Below are positions 1 to 8,296 of a DNA stretch of 64,000 nucleotides, in pieces. The DNA lies in NCBI GenBank assembly GCA_019115765.1, contig DXCZ01000002.1, positions 1 through 64,000 of the forward strand. The letters are read 5' to 3'. Below the pieces are notes generated by a model, which saw only the letters and a program-made list of their open reading frames with translations, had not been told where the DNA came from and ran no database searches. This stretch comes from Candidatus Mediterraneibacter stercoripullorum (lineage in GTDB: Bacteria > Bacillota > Clostridia > Lachnospirales > Lachnospiraceae). How positions within the stretch are numbered: the stretch's first letter is position 1; each line of letters opens with the position of its first letter. The position numbers and the translations under genes are program-made.

Positions 1-612
1 CCCTCCAACGAACTCATAGCTGACGAGACTTATATTAAGATCAGCGGTGTCAAAGCCTATGTCTGGCTCATCATGGATAAAGTATCCCGCTCGATCCTTG
101 GTTATCAGGTTTCTACATCCCGGGATGTCGGTCCCTGCATCCTCACCATGCGCATGGCTTTTGCAAAATTTAAAGAGTTCCCCGGCAAAGCCCTGAAGTT
201 CATTGCGGACGGCTACAGCGCCTATCCGTTGGCTGCCCAGCAGTTCAAGCTGGAAAAAGACTGGGATGTTTTTATCACCCAGGTCATCGGTCTGACCAAT
301 GATGATGAGGTCTCTAAAAAGTTCCGTCCGTTTAAGCAGCTTATCGAGCGACTGAACCGTACATTCAAAGAGTCCTACCGCATCACCTGTGGTTATGGTA
401 CGGAAGATGGTGCCTGTCACAGTGTATCCCTCTGGATCGCCTACTATAACTTCCTGCGTCCTCATGAGAAAACCGGCGGCAAAGACCCGCTCAACAAAGT
501 CGACCTGCTGGAAGGCGCCGGTAACATGCCCGGCAAGTGGCAGCTGCTTATCTACCTTGGCCAGAAGACCATCCTGGAACAACAAAAAGCGAAAGCCACT
601 GGCTGTTCTTAG
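1..612 (+). CDS. DDE-type transposase, 5' end outside the window
   Basis: The reading frame is open from the first base and stops with TAG at 610-612, so only the C-terminal ~203 residues are present. The three acidic residues of an RNase H-like DDE core are visible: Asp in ADETYIKI (nt ~22), Asp in FIADGYSAY (nt ~208) and Glu in LIERLNRTFKE (nt ~346), followed by a YNFLRPH segment typical of IS6/IS240-like and related DDE-domain transposases. It would cut and join DNA ends of its own insertion sequence. The element lies against the truncated 3' end of the PHP-UvrD gene, so it is a plausible cause of that truncation. The IS family cannot be fixed without the N-terminus and the left terminal repeat. 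Confidence 0.85.
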   Translation, partial: PSNELIADETYIKISGVKAYVWLIMDKVSRSILGYQVSTSRDVGPCILTMRMAFAKFKEFPGKALKFIADGYSAYPLAAQQFKLEKDWDVFITQVIGLTNDDEVSKKFRPFKQLIERLNRTFKESYRITCGYGTEDGACHSVSLWIAYYNFLRPHEKTGGKDPLNKVDLLEGAGNMPGKWQLLIYLGQKTILEQQKAKATGCS

Positions 613-660
613 ATTCCAAGCCAGAGGTAAATATCCAGCCACCGGAACCATTGGTTCCGG

Positions 661-794
661 CTGCGCCCTTGATGGCACGGCAAAACAATGCTACAATGCT
701 GTGGATCTGACGGAGACGAACTGACTGTTCTTGAGTTCTTCGCCGTCGGTAAGACTGCCAGAGCATTGCTTTGTCATGCCGTCAAGGGTGGCGG
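661..794. repeat. Large imperfect inverted repeat downstream of the transposase
   Basis: Arms at 661-692 and 762-794 pair imperfectly (shared cores CCCTTGA/TCAAGGG, GGCA/TGCC, CAATGCT/AGCATTG). The loop contains a second complementary pair (GACGGAGACGAACT with AGTTCTTCGCCGTC, about 708-750). The whole stretch could fold into one long hairpin of about 130 nt. It lies between the transposase stop and the truncated helicase gene. It may be the transposon's right end region, a terminator, or a small hairpin element. No gene is convincing in 613-882. Confidence 0.55.
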
Positions 795-882
795 ACGATG
801 TCAAAAATAAACATATCTGCAATTTTCAAGGTTCCAATGGAGCCGATTTTTTCGACTCCTGTTTTTCATAGGCTACTTTACA

Positions 883-2757
883 CTACCCCTGCTCTTTACA
901 GCATACTTCTTCAGTTTCCAGAGCACCCGATTTTCTTCTTGATACCGCCTCCAGAAACTTTGCAGGGCTCATGGACAGACCGGTCTCCGCCGCAGTCTCT
1001 TCCGCCAGCTTTCTCTGTTCTAATTCTTCCATGAGAGAGAATTTCTCTCCCTGCTTTTTCAGGAAGTCGAGACAGATGGCGTGGAAGGTACCGATCTGCA
1101 TTCCTTTTCCCGCCTGTTTCTTCCCCGTCTCCCGGCTGATCCGCTCCCGCATCTCTGATGCCGCCTGATTGGTAAATGTAACAGCAGTGATCTCGGAGGG
1201 CCGTGCCTTGCGATACTCCAGCAGATAACGGAGGCGGGAAACCAGCGTCTTCGTCTTGCCGGTGCCCGGACCTGCCTTCACAGCAATTCTGAGTGATGTA
1301 CACCTCACCGCATATTCCTGCTCCGGATTCAGTGCCGGCGAGGTGCTCTCTGTGCCCGCAGCAGTAACGGTATGATCCGACACAGAGTTCTTATCTGAGC
1401 CACCGTCAACAGGATCCTGCAGTTCTTTTTCTTCCCCTGCCGAAATGCTGTCATCACTTTTTTCCTTATCGGCAGCATTCCCCAACAGGTCAAAGAAATC
1501 CATCTGCCCTTCTGTATTGTTCAGCTCATCTGCGGTAAACAGCCTGATCACGCCGTACTCCCCGTCGAATCCGGGGATTCGTTCTACCTGTCCTTTTCTC
1601 AGACGGCCGATTCCTTCCGCCATACGGGTTCCGGCCACACGGCGGATATCTTCCAGCGGTATGTTCCTCAATATCTCAAACTCCGGCCCCAGCCCGGCCA
1701 GCATCCTCTGATACTCTTTCTTCACCTTTACGCTTGCAGAGGAATGGCCTTCCGATGCGCCGATCACTTCCGGCAGAGGCACCAGACTCTCGAATATCTT
1801 CGCATTTTCCCGGACATATCCCTCTGCCCGGTCAGCCAGTTCTTCTACCCGGTGGGATACACCGATGGTGATCTTTCTCCCGCACACCGGACAGATGCCG
1901 TTATACTTCATGGTTTCCGCCGGCGTCAGACAGAGATTGCATTTCCGGTGGCCATCCATATGATACTTGCCCTCCTCCGGAAAGAACTCGATCGTCCCGT
2001 ACAGACCCTCTCCAATCTGTATCGCCCGGGCCAGCCCCTCATAGGAGAGCGGAATATCAAGCAGATTAGCCTCCCGTCCCAGCTTCGCCGGCGAGTGGGC
2101 ATCCGAGTTGGAGATCAGCTGGTAGCGGTCCAGAGCCGACACCCTCCAGTTCATCGGCGGATCAGAGGACAGCCCTGTCTCCATGGCATGAATATAGGGT
2201 GTCAGATCTTCGAAGCACTCCTCTACGGTATCAAATCCGGAAAACGCTCCGAACAGAGAGAAATGCGGCGTCCAGATATGAGCGGGCACGTAAACCGCCT
2301 GAGGACACAGCTCCAGAAGGATTTCCAGCAGATCATGGCAGTCCAGTCCCAGGATAGGCCGCCCGTCAGAATGAATATTTCCAATCTGCTCCAGTCTGGC
2401 GGATATCTTCCGAGCGTCATCCAGACCCGGCAGAAGGATCAGGCTGTGAACCTTGCGTACCTTTCCGTTCTTCTTATAGATTGAACTGATCTCTCCCGTT
2501 ATGGCAAACCTGGGGATCATCTCCCCCGGGATCTCGCCATCACGGATCCGATACTCTTCTTTCAGAACATAAAGCCCGTCCTCTGCCGGCTCCAGCTTCT
2601 CTGTCAGTTCCTCCCTCCAGGCCGGATGGGTAAAATCCCCGGTTCCCACAATGTGGATACCCTTCTTTCTCGCCCAGAGATCAAGATGCTCGGGCGTACA
2701 GTCTTTGCTGGTAGCCCGGGAATAACGGGAATGAATATGCAGGTCTGCTATATACAT
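883..2757 (-). CDS. EndoQ-like PHP nuclease fused to a UvrD/Rep helicase, C-terminus cut off
   Basis: The 624-residue product starts at ATG 2757, chosen because GGAGG lies just upstream and the PHP motif HIH (residues 7-9) follows. Residues 1-410 resemble endonuclease Q: a PHP metal site, NSDAH near 218-221, and a four-Cys zinc finger (C273, C276, C289, C292). EndoQ-type enzymes nick DNA beside deaminated bases. A low-complexity acidic linker (~420-470) leads to an SF1 helicase start with Walker A AGPGTGKT (495-502), then TFTNQAA and GTFHAICLDF. The helicase ends after about 145 residues, before motifs II-VI, so most of the motor is missing. Truncation next to an insertion element suggests disruption. 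The nuclease half could still work. A good promoter lies upstream. Confidence 0.8.
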   Translation of the reverse strand: MYIADLHIHSRYSRATSKDCTPEHLDLWARKKGIHIVGTGDFTHPAWREELTEKLEPAEDGLYVLKEEYRIRDGEIPGEMIPRFAITGEISSIYKKNGKVRKVHSLILLPGLDDARKISARLEQIGNIHSDGRPILGLDCHDLLEILLELCPQAVYVPAHIWTPHFSLFGAFSGFDTVEECFEDLTPYIHAMETGLSSDPPMNWRVSALDRYQLISNSDAHSPAKLGREANLLDIPLSYEGLARAIQIGEGLYGTIEFFPEEGKYHMDGHRKCNLCLTPAETMKYNGICPVCGRKITIGVSHRVEELADRAEGYVRENAKIFESLVPLPEVIGASEGHSSASVKVKKEYQRMLAGLGPEFEILRNIPLEDIRRVAGTRMAEGIGRLRKGQVERIPGFDGEYGVIRLFTADELNNTEGQMDFFDLLGNAADKEKSDDSISAGEEKELQDPVDGGSDKNSVSDHTVTAAGTESTSPALNPEQEYAVRCTSLRIAVKAGPGTGKTKTLVSRLRYLLEYRKARPSEITAVTFTNQAASEMRERISRETGKKQAGKGMQIGTFHAICLDFLKKQGEKFSLMEELEQRKLAEETAAETGLSMSPAKFLEAVSRRKSGALETEEVCCKEQG

Positions 2758-2800
2758 GTCTGCCACCTCCATGCAGCTTTTTCTTTCGCACTTTATCACC

Positions 2801-2830
2801 ATTATATTCCTTCGCCAAAAGCAAAGTCAA
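2801..2830 (-). promoter_or_regulatory. Sigma-A-type promoter of the PHP-UvrD gene
   Basis: Read on the minus strand, TTGACT and TATAAT are separated by 18 nt. The -10 box lies about 44 nt upstream of the ATG at 2757, which supports that start rather than upstream in-frame ATGs. Confidence 0.65.
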
Positions 2831-2966
2831 TGAAGGGGCTCGGTGATTTCATATTCTGGCCTCTTCAATACATATCTTGCTCTGTTTTGTTTTTCCCATT
2901 TACTTTTTCTCACTTTCTTCCTATCATTTTCATACTCATTAAACATTTTATAAGGAGATGGCAGTT

Positions 2967-3917
2967 ATGGAATATATAGTAAAACTCCTCACTACCTTTG
3001 GAATCATCGCAGGAGCAGTTGACCTTCTGTTCCTGAAAGGGAAATGGAAGCTGGGCGAAAAGTTTCAGCAGGGATTTGAGATGATCTTCAGCTGTGATAT
3101 GGGCGGCTATGCTCTGGCTCAGTCTCTGGCTGATGATCCGGCAACAGGACTGATGCTTGGCATGGTCACAGCCGGAATGTTCGGGGGCGCTCTGAACTTC
3201 ACGATCCCGCTTGGATTCGGTATAATCGATAAATCAGCTATCCCTGGCTTCTCCAAAGGCGTCCTGTTCGGCCTGGGATTTATCCCGGCAGGAAATCTTG
3301 TATCAGGACTCATCCTTGGACTTTCCTTAAGGACGATCATCTGGAACAGCCTCCCTGTCCTGATCTTATCCGTCTTCATTATCATCGGAATGATCCGGTC
3401 CGCGGAAAAGATGGTCCATCTGATGGATCTCCTTGCATCGGCAATGCGTATTCTGGGGATTGTGGGAATCGTACTTGGCGCTCTTGACTATCTCCTCGGC
3501 GTCACTATAATTCCGGATATGGATTCTCTCATGGATTCCATGCTTCTCGTCTGTCAGATGACAGTAACAATGATCGGAATGCTGCCCGTTATGGAACTGG
3601 TTTCCCGTCTTCTCAAAAAGCCTCTGGAAGCCGCAGGCAGACGCGCCGGCCTCGATGCCGTCAGCATCTCCGGCATGATCTTCTCCCTCGTATCATGCGC
3701 GCCCGTGTTCCCCATGATGAAAGAGATGAATCTCAAGGGCCAGATCATCAATGGAGCCTGGGCAATTCTTGTTGCCGCGGTCTTCGGAAGCCAGCTGGGA
3801 TTAGCCATGTCCTCATGCCCCGAGGTCCTGCCTGCACTGTTATCCGGCAAGCTGGCAGCCGCTCTCTGCCGTTCTGACAGCAGGAAGCGGCCTGCTCTTT
3901 TCAGGAGGTTTCCATGA
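2967..3917 (+). pseudogene. eutH: EutH-like ethanolamine permease with an internal deletion
   Basis: This membrane protein of about 316 residues matches the EutH ethanolamine transporter family: CDMGGYALA, then SCAPVFPMMKEM and GKLAAAL near the end. AAGGAG lies 9 nt before ATG 2967. EutH proteins are normally about 360-400 residues. Here the early sequence KFQQGFE jumps directly to MIFSCDMGG, which in intact members are separated by roughly 45-50 residues including a membrane helix. The break is in frame. The extreme C-terminus (SDSRKRPALFRRFP) is unlike EutH, whereas the +1 frame reads AVLTAGSGLLFSGG, a hydrophobic tail, so a one-base frameshift near 3870 is likely. Transport function is doubtful. 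No other eut genes are nearby. Confidence 0.7.
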
Positions 3918-4530
3918 AATATCCGCTTTTTCTCTCCCGTGAGGAGATTTACAATGGGCACTATTCAATCAAAAAGAGGGACGCAACGTGCGAATTTACA
4001 AGAGATCTGCACTATCATGACTTCTATGAGATTCAGTTTTATCTGTCGGATATAAACTCTGAAAGAGACAGGACAAATACCGCCCTTCCGCTGGGAGAGA
4101 TTACTGTCAGCGAAGAAACGCTTCCGCTGGTTCACGGCTCTCTCGTGCTGATCAATATGTTTGAGCCCCATCAGATCCAGATCACATGCGAACAACCTTA
4201 TATCCGTTACTGTATCTCTTTTGATTCCAGCCTCCTGCTTTTTGCATGTTCAGACACATCCAATCTTTTCAATATTTTTTCCAGCTGCGCCAGATCCGGA
4301 CACGTACGCAGACTGACTTCCGGACAGATACTCGATCTGATCAGCATTTGCCGCAGATATGAGACCCTGTCGATGGCAAACGGATCGACAAAGCGAAGCT
4401 TCTTCTTGCGGGGTCTGTATCCGCCGCAGACGCCGGGCGCGATACCGGTTTTCACAGCTATGCTCATTTTTACCGGACATTCAAAAAAATCACAGGCATG
4501 AGCCCAACCGAATATCAAAAAAGAGAGTAA
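3914..4530 (+). pseudogene. AraC-family regulator with internal deletion and frameshift
   Basis: ATG 3914 follows AGGAGG and overlaps the eutH stop (ATGA). Residues 1-150 look like the N-terminal cupin domain of an AraC regulator (LHYHDFYEIQFYLS, LVLINMFEPHQIQ). After SMAN (about nt 4380) the frame becomes meaningless and stops at 4501. In the other frame the sequence from about 4387 reads RIDKAKLLLAGSVS, then GFHSYAHFYRTFKK and GMSPTEYQKRE, ending at TAA 4528-4530. That is the second helix-turn-helix of AraC. The first HTH, about 60-70 residues, is missing. The protein cannot bind DNA normally. Confidence 0.85.
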
Positions 4531-4666
4531 CTGTTCATTCGTCTCAGACGTCCGTCATAACGGAGCTGTGTTATCCCGGCGGCCACTCTTTCGCTCGGAG
4601 CATAGCGTGGCCTTCGTGACAACACAGTTCGTTTATAGCTGGGTACCGAAACGTGCCTCAACAGTA
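4529..4666. repeat. Long imperfect hairpin repeat, family A copy 1
   Basis: Left arm 4529-4588 and right arm 4603-4666 are imperfectly complementary (TAACTGTT with AACAGTAA, CTGTGTT with AACACAG, GGCCAC with GTGGCC). The right arm closely matches the right arm of the hairpin at 42914-43016: both contain TTTAT, GCTGG, TACCG, ACG and AACAGTA in the same order and spacing. This is therefore a dispersed element and not only a terminator. It starts exactly at the stop of the araC remnant. Confidence 0.7.
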
Positions 4667-4707
4667 ATAAAAGAGAAAAAGGTATGAACAGCTTCCGCAT
4701 AACTTTC

Positions 4708-4737
4708 TTGACGCTTTCTTCTCAGGAGAGCTATAAT
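4708..4737 (+). promoter_or_regulatory. Promoter of the DUF1015 gene
   Basis: TTGACG and TATAAT are separated by 18 nt. The -10 box is about 82 nt upstream of the ATG at 4820, which has GAAGGAG just before it. Confidence 0.65.
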
Positions 4738-4819
4738 ACAGAAGGCCGGCCAGATTGGCGGCACAATATTAATATATGGGAAAGAATTCATAAATATAAT
4801 AGTATGAAGGAGAACTGAC

Positions 4820-6055
4820 ATGACAATATTCCGACCATTTAGGGCTGTGCGGCCCGCGGAAGACCTGGCTTCTTCCATAGCTGCCCTGCCCTACGATGTA
4901 TACAGCAGTGAAGAGGCAAGGGAAGCCGTCGCTGCCAATCCGCTTTCCTTTCTGAAGATAGACCGTGCGGAAACCCAGTTTCCCAGGGGGACAGATATGT
5001 ACTCTCAGGCAGTCTATGACAGAGCCAGAGATACACTGAACGAGATGATCGCAGACGGATCCTTCATTCAGGAGGACAGCGCCTGCTACTATCTCTATGC
5101 CCTTACCATGAACGGGCATACTCAGGCCGGTATCGTCGGATGTGCCTCTGTGGATGACTACCAGAACGGAATTATCCTGAAACATGAGAATACTCTGGAG
5201 TCGAAGGAACAGGACCGTATCCGCCATGTGGAGACCTGCTCCGCCCACACTGGCCCCATCTTCCTGGCTTGCCGTCCTGTACCGGAACTGAAGTCACTTA
5301 CAGATCAGATCCGCCGGGAGACTCCACTTTATGATTTCATCAGTGAAGACGGCATCCGTCATCAGGTATGGCGGATCTGCAGTCCAGAGGATATCGAGAA
5401 TATTTCTCAGTCATTTGCAGATATTCCTCACCTTTACATCGCGGACGGACACCACAGAGCCGCCTCGGCGGTGAAGGCAGGACTGCGTAAAAGAGCCGCA
5501 GATCCGGGCTTTTCCGGTACGGAAGAGTACAACTATTTCCTGTCTGTAGTCTTCCCTTCTGATGAGCTGAATATCTATGATTACAACCGGATCGTGACAG
5601 ATAAAAATAACTATACAACCGGGCAGCTTCTTGATATGATAAAGGATGGATTTGAGATCACCCGGATCGGCAGCACGGCCTTTCGTCCGGAGCACCGTGG
5701 AGAATTCGGAATGTATCTGGACCACTGCTGGTACAGACTTACCGCGAAGCCGTCTCTCCGGTCTGAGGATCCGGTAAAGGGACTGGACGTGTCTATCCTT
5801 CAGGATCACATCCTCTCCCCGATCCTTGGCATCACAGACCCGAAGAACGATCCCCGTATCCGTTTCTCCGGAGGGATCCGTGGGCTGAAGGCTCTTGAAG
5901 AGGGCGCAGACCGCTCCGGCGGAGTCGCATTTGCCATGTTCCCCACTTCCATGGATGAACTGATGGCTGTTGCAGACGCTGGACTGCTCATGCCGCCGAA
6001 ATCGACCTGGTTTGAGCCGAAACTCCGCAGCGGACTTTTTATCCACCGGTTCTGA
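4820..6055 (+). CDS. DUF1015 family protein (ParB/Srx-like fold)
   Basis: The 411-residue product starts with FRPFRAVRP and carries LPYDVYSS, the classic start of DUF1015 proteins. DGHHR at residues 209-213 is the ParB/sulfiredoxin-type signature that binds nucleotide phosphates in related folds. HIENTLESKEQDR-like residues 121-133 are also typical. It is full length. The exact reaction is not established for the family. Relatives are often found near serine biosynthesis genes, and ParB-fold serine kinases are known, so a small-molecule kinase role is an inference. It has its own promoter and is followed 75 nt later by the methionine aminopeptidase gene, which may be cotranscribed. Confidence 0.85.
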   Translation: MTIFRPFRAVRPAEDLASSIAALPYDVYSSEEAREAVAANPLSFLKIDRAETQFPRGTDMYSQAVYDRARDTLNEMIADGSFIQEDSACYYLYALTMNGHTQAGIVGCASVDDYQNGIILKHENTLESKEQDRIRHVETCSAHTGPIFLACRPVPELKSLTDQIRRETPLYDFISEDGIRHQVWRICSPEDIENISQSFADIPHLYIADGHHRAASAVKAGLRKRAADPGFSGTEEYNYFLSVVFPSDELNIYDYNRIVTDKNNYTTGQLLDMIKDGFEITRIGSTAFRPEHRGEFGMYLDHCWYRLTAKPSLRSEDPVKGLDVSILQDHILSPILGITDPKNDPRIRFSGGIRGLKALEEGADRSGGVAFAMFPTSMDELMAVADAGLLMPPKSTWFEPKLRSGLFIHRF

Positions 6056-6130
6056 CACTTTCAGATCCGGATGCCGAACGGGTGTAAGATATAGGAAAGA
6101 ATATGAATATAAAAGAGGAGATGTAATTCA

Positions 6131-6994
6131 ATGGAAAGAAATGAACTGTGCTGGTGCGGCAGCGGCAAAAAGTATAAAAAATGCCATATGCCCATTGAAG
6201 AGAAAATGCTTCTTCACGAAGAGCGGGGTGAGATTGTTCCCTCCCGGAAGCTTCTCAAGACTCCCCACCAGATTGAAATGATCAAAAAAAGTGCTGCTCT
6301 TAATACAGCAGTCCTGGATGAAGTTGCCAAACACATTCACATCGGAATGAGCACTGCAGAAATTGACGAGATCGTCTACCGCTTCACTACTGAGCATGGC
6401 GGTATACCTGCTCCCCTGAACTACGAAGGCTTCCCGAAGAGTGTGTGCACTTCCATCAACAATGAGATCTGCCACGGTATCCCGGATGAGAACATTTTCC
6501 TGGAAGAAGGCGACATCATCAATGTAGATGTCTCGACGATTGTGGACGGATATTTCTCAGACGCTTCCCGTATGTTCAAGATGGGGAAAATCTCCGACCG
6601 TGCAGAACGCCTGATCCGCGTTACAGAGGAATGCGTTGAACTTGGCCTCGCTGCTGCAAAACCCTGGGGCCACCTGGGCGATATCGCTGACGCTATCAAT
6701 TCCCATGCCAAGGCAAACGGATACTCCGTAGTAAAGGATATCGGCGGCCACGGCATCGGACTGGAATTCCATGAGGATCCCTTTGTCAGCTATGTCACTC
6801 CCAAAGGAACCGAGATGCTGCTTGTGCCGGGCATGATGTTCACCATCGAGCCCATGATCAACGAAGGCAGCCCTGAATTCTTCGTAGATGAGGACAACGG
6901 CTGGACAGTCTACACCGAAGACGACGGACTCTCCGCCCAGATCGAATACATGGTGCTCGTCAAAGAAGACGGGATCGAAGTACTGACGAAATAG
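6131..6994 (+). CDS. map: Type I methionine aminopeptidase with N-terminal SEC-C motif
   Basis: This 287-residue enzyme removes the initiator methionine from new proteins in the cytoplasm. The five metal ligands of the pita-bread fold are present: D133 (NVDVS), D144 (YFSDAS), H207 (GGHGIG), E240 (FTIEP) and E272 (AQIEY). H115 (EICHG) is the conserved substrate-side histidine. Residues 5-19 form a short Cys-rich SEC-C motif (CWCGSGKKYKKCH), a zinc-binding tag also found at the end of SecA and common on clostridial Map enzymes. GAGGAG precedes the start. The stop lies 2 nt before the repeat element at 6997. Confidence 0.95.
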   Translation: MERNELCWCGSGKKYKKCHMPIEEKMLLHEERGEIVPSRKLLKTPHQIEMIKKSAALNTAVLDEVAKHIHIGMSTAEIDEIVYRFTTEHGGIPAPLNYEGFPKSVCTSINNEICHGIPDENIFLEEGDIINVDVSTIVDGYFSDASRMFKMGKISDRAERLIRVTEECVELGLAAAKPWGHLGDIADAINSHAKANGYSVVKDIGGHGIGLEFHEDPFVSYVTPKGTEMLLVPGMMFTIEPMINEGSPEFFVDEDNGWTVYTEDDGLSAQIEYMVLVKEDGIEVLTK

Positions 6995-6996
6995 AT

Positions 6997-7331
6997 ATGG
7001 GAAATCCATCTTTGACACATAGATAAACTTCCGGCATATGAAGGCTTTATCCGATATACAGATCGCACGGCGGCAGGAAACTCTTCATCTTTTGTCTTGG
7101 ATAAATTGAGTCCCCGGGCAGCATATCACATGAGCAGAACATTCCGCGGGAGCATTCCGAAAAGCATTTGTTCCGGATGTTAGTCAAGATCAAATGGAGT
7201 GCCTTTACACGAACAATTGATCTTGGCGTTACATCCGTTCAAATCTTTGAGGTAGAGCGGAGCGGGTTCTGCGATGTGATATGCTGCCCGGGGACGGCCC
7301 TTTATCTATACACCAAAGATGGCTTTCCCAT
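6997..7331. repeat. MITE-like element with 31-nt terminal inverted repeats (family B, long copy)
   Basis: The outer 31 nt at 6997-7027 and 7301-7331 are inverted repeats of each other (26 of 31 match; core ATGGGAAA..CCATCTTT..ATAGATAAA). Further in, 7111-7140 and about 7270-7295 pair through GTCCCCGGGCAGCATATCAC. The centre pairs again (about 7168-7200 with 7220-7250, GATCAA and GGATGT cores). The whole element is one giant folded palindrome with no open frame. A short copy lies at 46272-46351. It separates map from the convergent kinase gene and fills the gap between them. Confidence 0.75.
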
Positions 7332-8177
7332 CAATATTCCCAGGTAGGGTTCGTATTCTACGCCTTCATTTCTTGGTACACCGTCGCGGACGGAGTCTTT
7401 CATGGCTAGTTCGATCATTTTGCCGGCTTTCTCTATTATATCGGGTATTCTGTCGCCCCGGGCCTTGCCGCCGGCGATAGCGGATGCGAAGAGGTCCCCC
7501 GTCCCAGAGAAGCTTTCGCCGATAAATGGGAATGCAGCAAGTGAAGATTCTTTTTTCGTCACATACAGGTTCCCGATCTTCTCCTCTCCGCTTGCACTGT
7601 CGCGGAACCGGATCCCTGTGATCACGATCTCATGCGGTCCCTTTGCGATTACATTTTTCGCCATCTGCTCTATAATAGTGAAAAGGTGTTTTTCCTCTGT
7701 CATCTGTCCGATCATGCGGTAATCTGTATCAGTCAGCAGGCAGAGTTCCGTCAGATTCGGAGTTATAATATCTGCCCGATAGACCAGTTCTTTCATAAGT
7801 CTGACAAATTCCGCAGAAAAAATACTAAACTGTTTTCCCTCATCTCCCATAATAGGATCCACAAGGAGAAACGTCTTTTTCCCATAAAATGTATCTAAAA
7901 AATCAGTCACTTTTTCAATCTGTTTCTCATCAGCCAGAAAACCCGTATAGATCCCATCAAAGGAAACATTCATCTTCTTCCATTCCTGCCGAATGAAATC
8001 CATCTTATCTGTAAAATCATCAATATAATAACTTGGATATCCGGTCTGAGCACTCAGCACGGCCGTAGGAAAGGGACAGGGTTGCACCCCCATGGCGGCT
8101 GTGACGGAAATGGCCGCTGCCAGAGAACAGCGTCCAAACCCGGACAGATCGTTGATCACAGCTATTTTCTTAATCAT
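7302..8177 (-). CDS. Pyridoxal/pyridoxamine kinase (PdxK/PdxY, ribokinase fold)
   Basis: The 291-residue protein phosphorylates B6 vitamers with ATP in the salvage route to pyridoxal phosphate. It shows the N-terminal NDLSGFGRCSL segment, YTGFL and DPIMGD in the middle, and the ATP/anion-hole motif GTGDLFA with catalytic Asp in the C-terminal third. ATG 8177 is chosen because GAGGAGG lies 6-7 nt upstream; an in-frame ATG at 8300 would overlap the next gene. The last nine codons (MGKPSLVYR plus stop) lie entirely inside the terminal repeat of the element at 6997-7331, so the native C-terminus was probably replaced when the element arrived. The catalytic core is intact. Confidence 0.9.
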   Translation of the reverse strand: MIKKIAVINDLSGFGRCSLAAAISVTAAMGVQPCPFPTAVLSAQTGYPSYYIDDFTDKMDFIRQEWKKMNVSFDGIYTGFLADEKQIEKVTDFLDTFYGKKTFLLVDPIMGDEGKQFSIFSAEFVRLMKELVYRADIITPNLTELCLLTDTDYRMIGQMTEEKHLFTIIEQMAKNVIAKGPHEIVITGIRFRDSASGEEKIGNLYVTKKESSLAAFPFIGESFSGTGDLFASAIAGGKARGDRIPDIIEKAGKMIELAMKDSVRDGVPRNEGVEYEPYLGILMGKPSLVYR

Positions 8178-8296
8178 ATTCTCCTCCTCTTTTTCTGCAG
8201 AAGGGGGGACCGACCCTGTTGTCAGAATCTGATCCCCCTGTCTGCGATCTCTGTTAATATGTGGCATTCTCTGGTCAAACAACAAATGATCTACAT

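Noticed and set aside
4207..4518. Minus-strand open frames overlapping the araC remnant
   Set aside because: They are reverse shadows of a recognisable, frame-shifted AraC sequence.
4529..4666. Integron attC site
   Set aside because: AACAGTAA-like ends and a long stem recall attC, but the R/L box layout and an integrase are lacking, and the match to 42914-43016 is along the whole arm.
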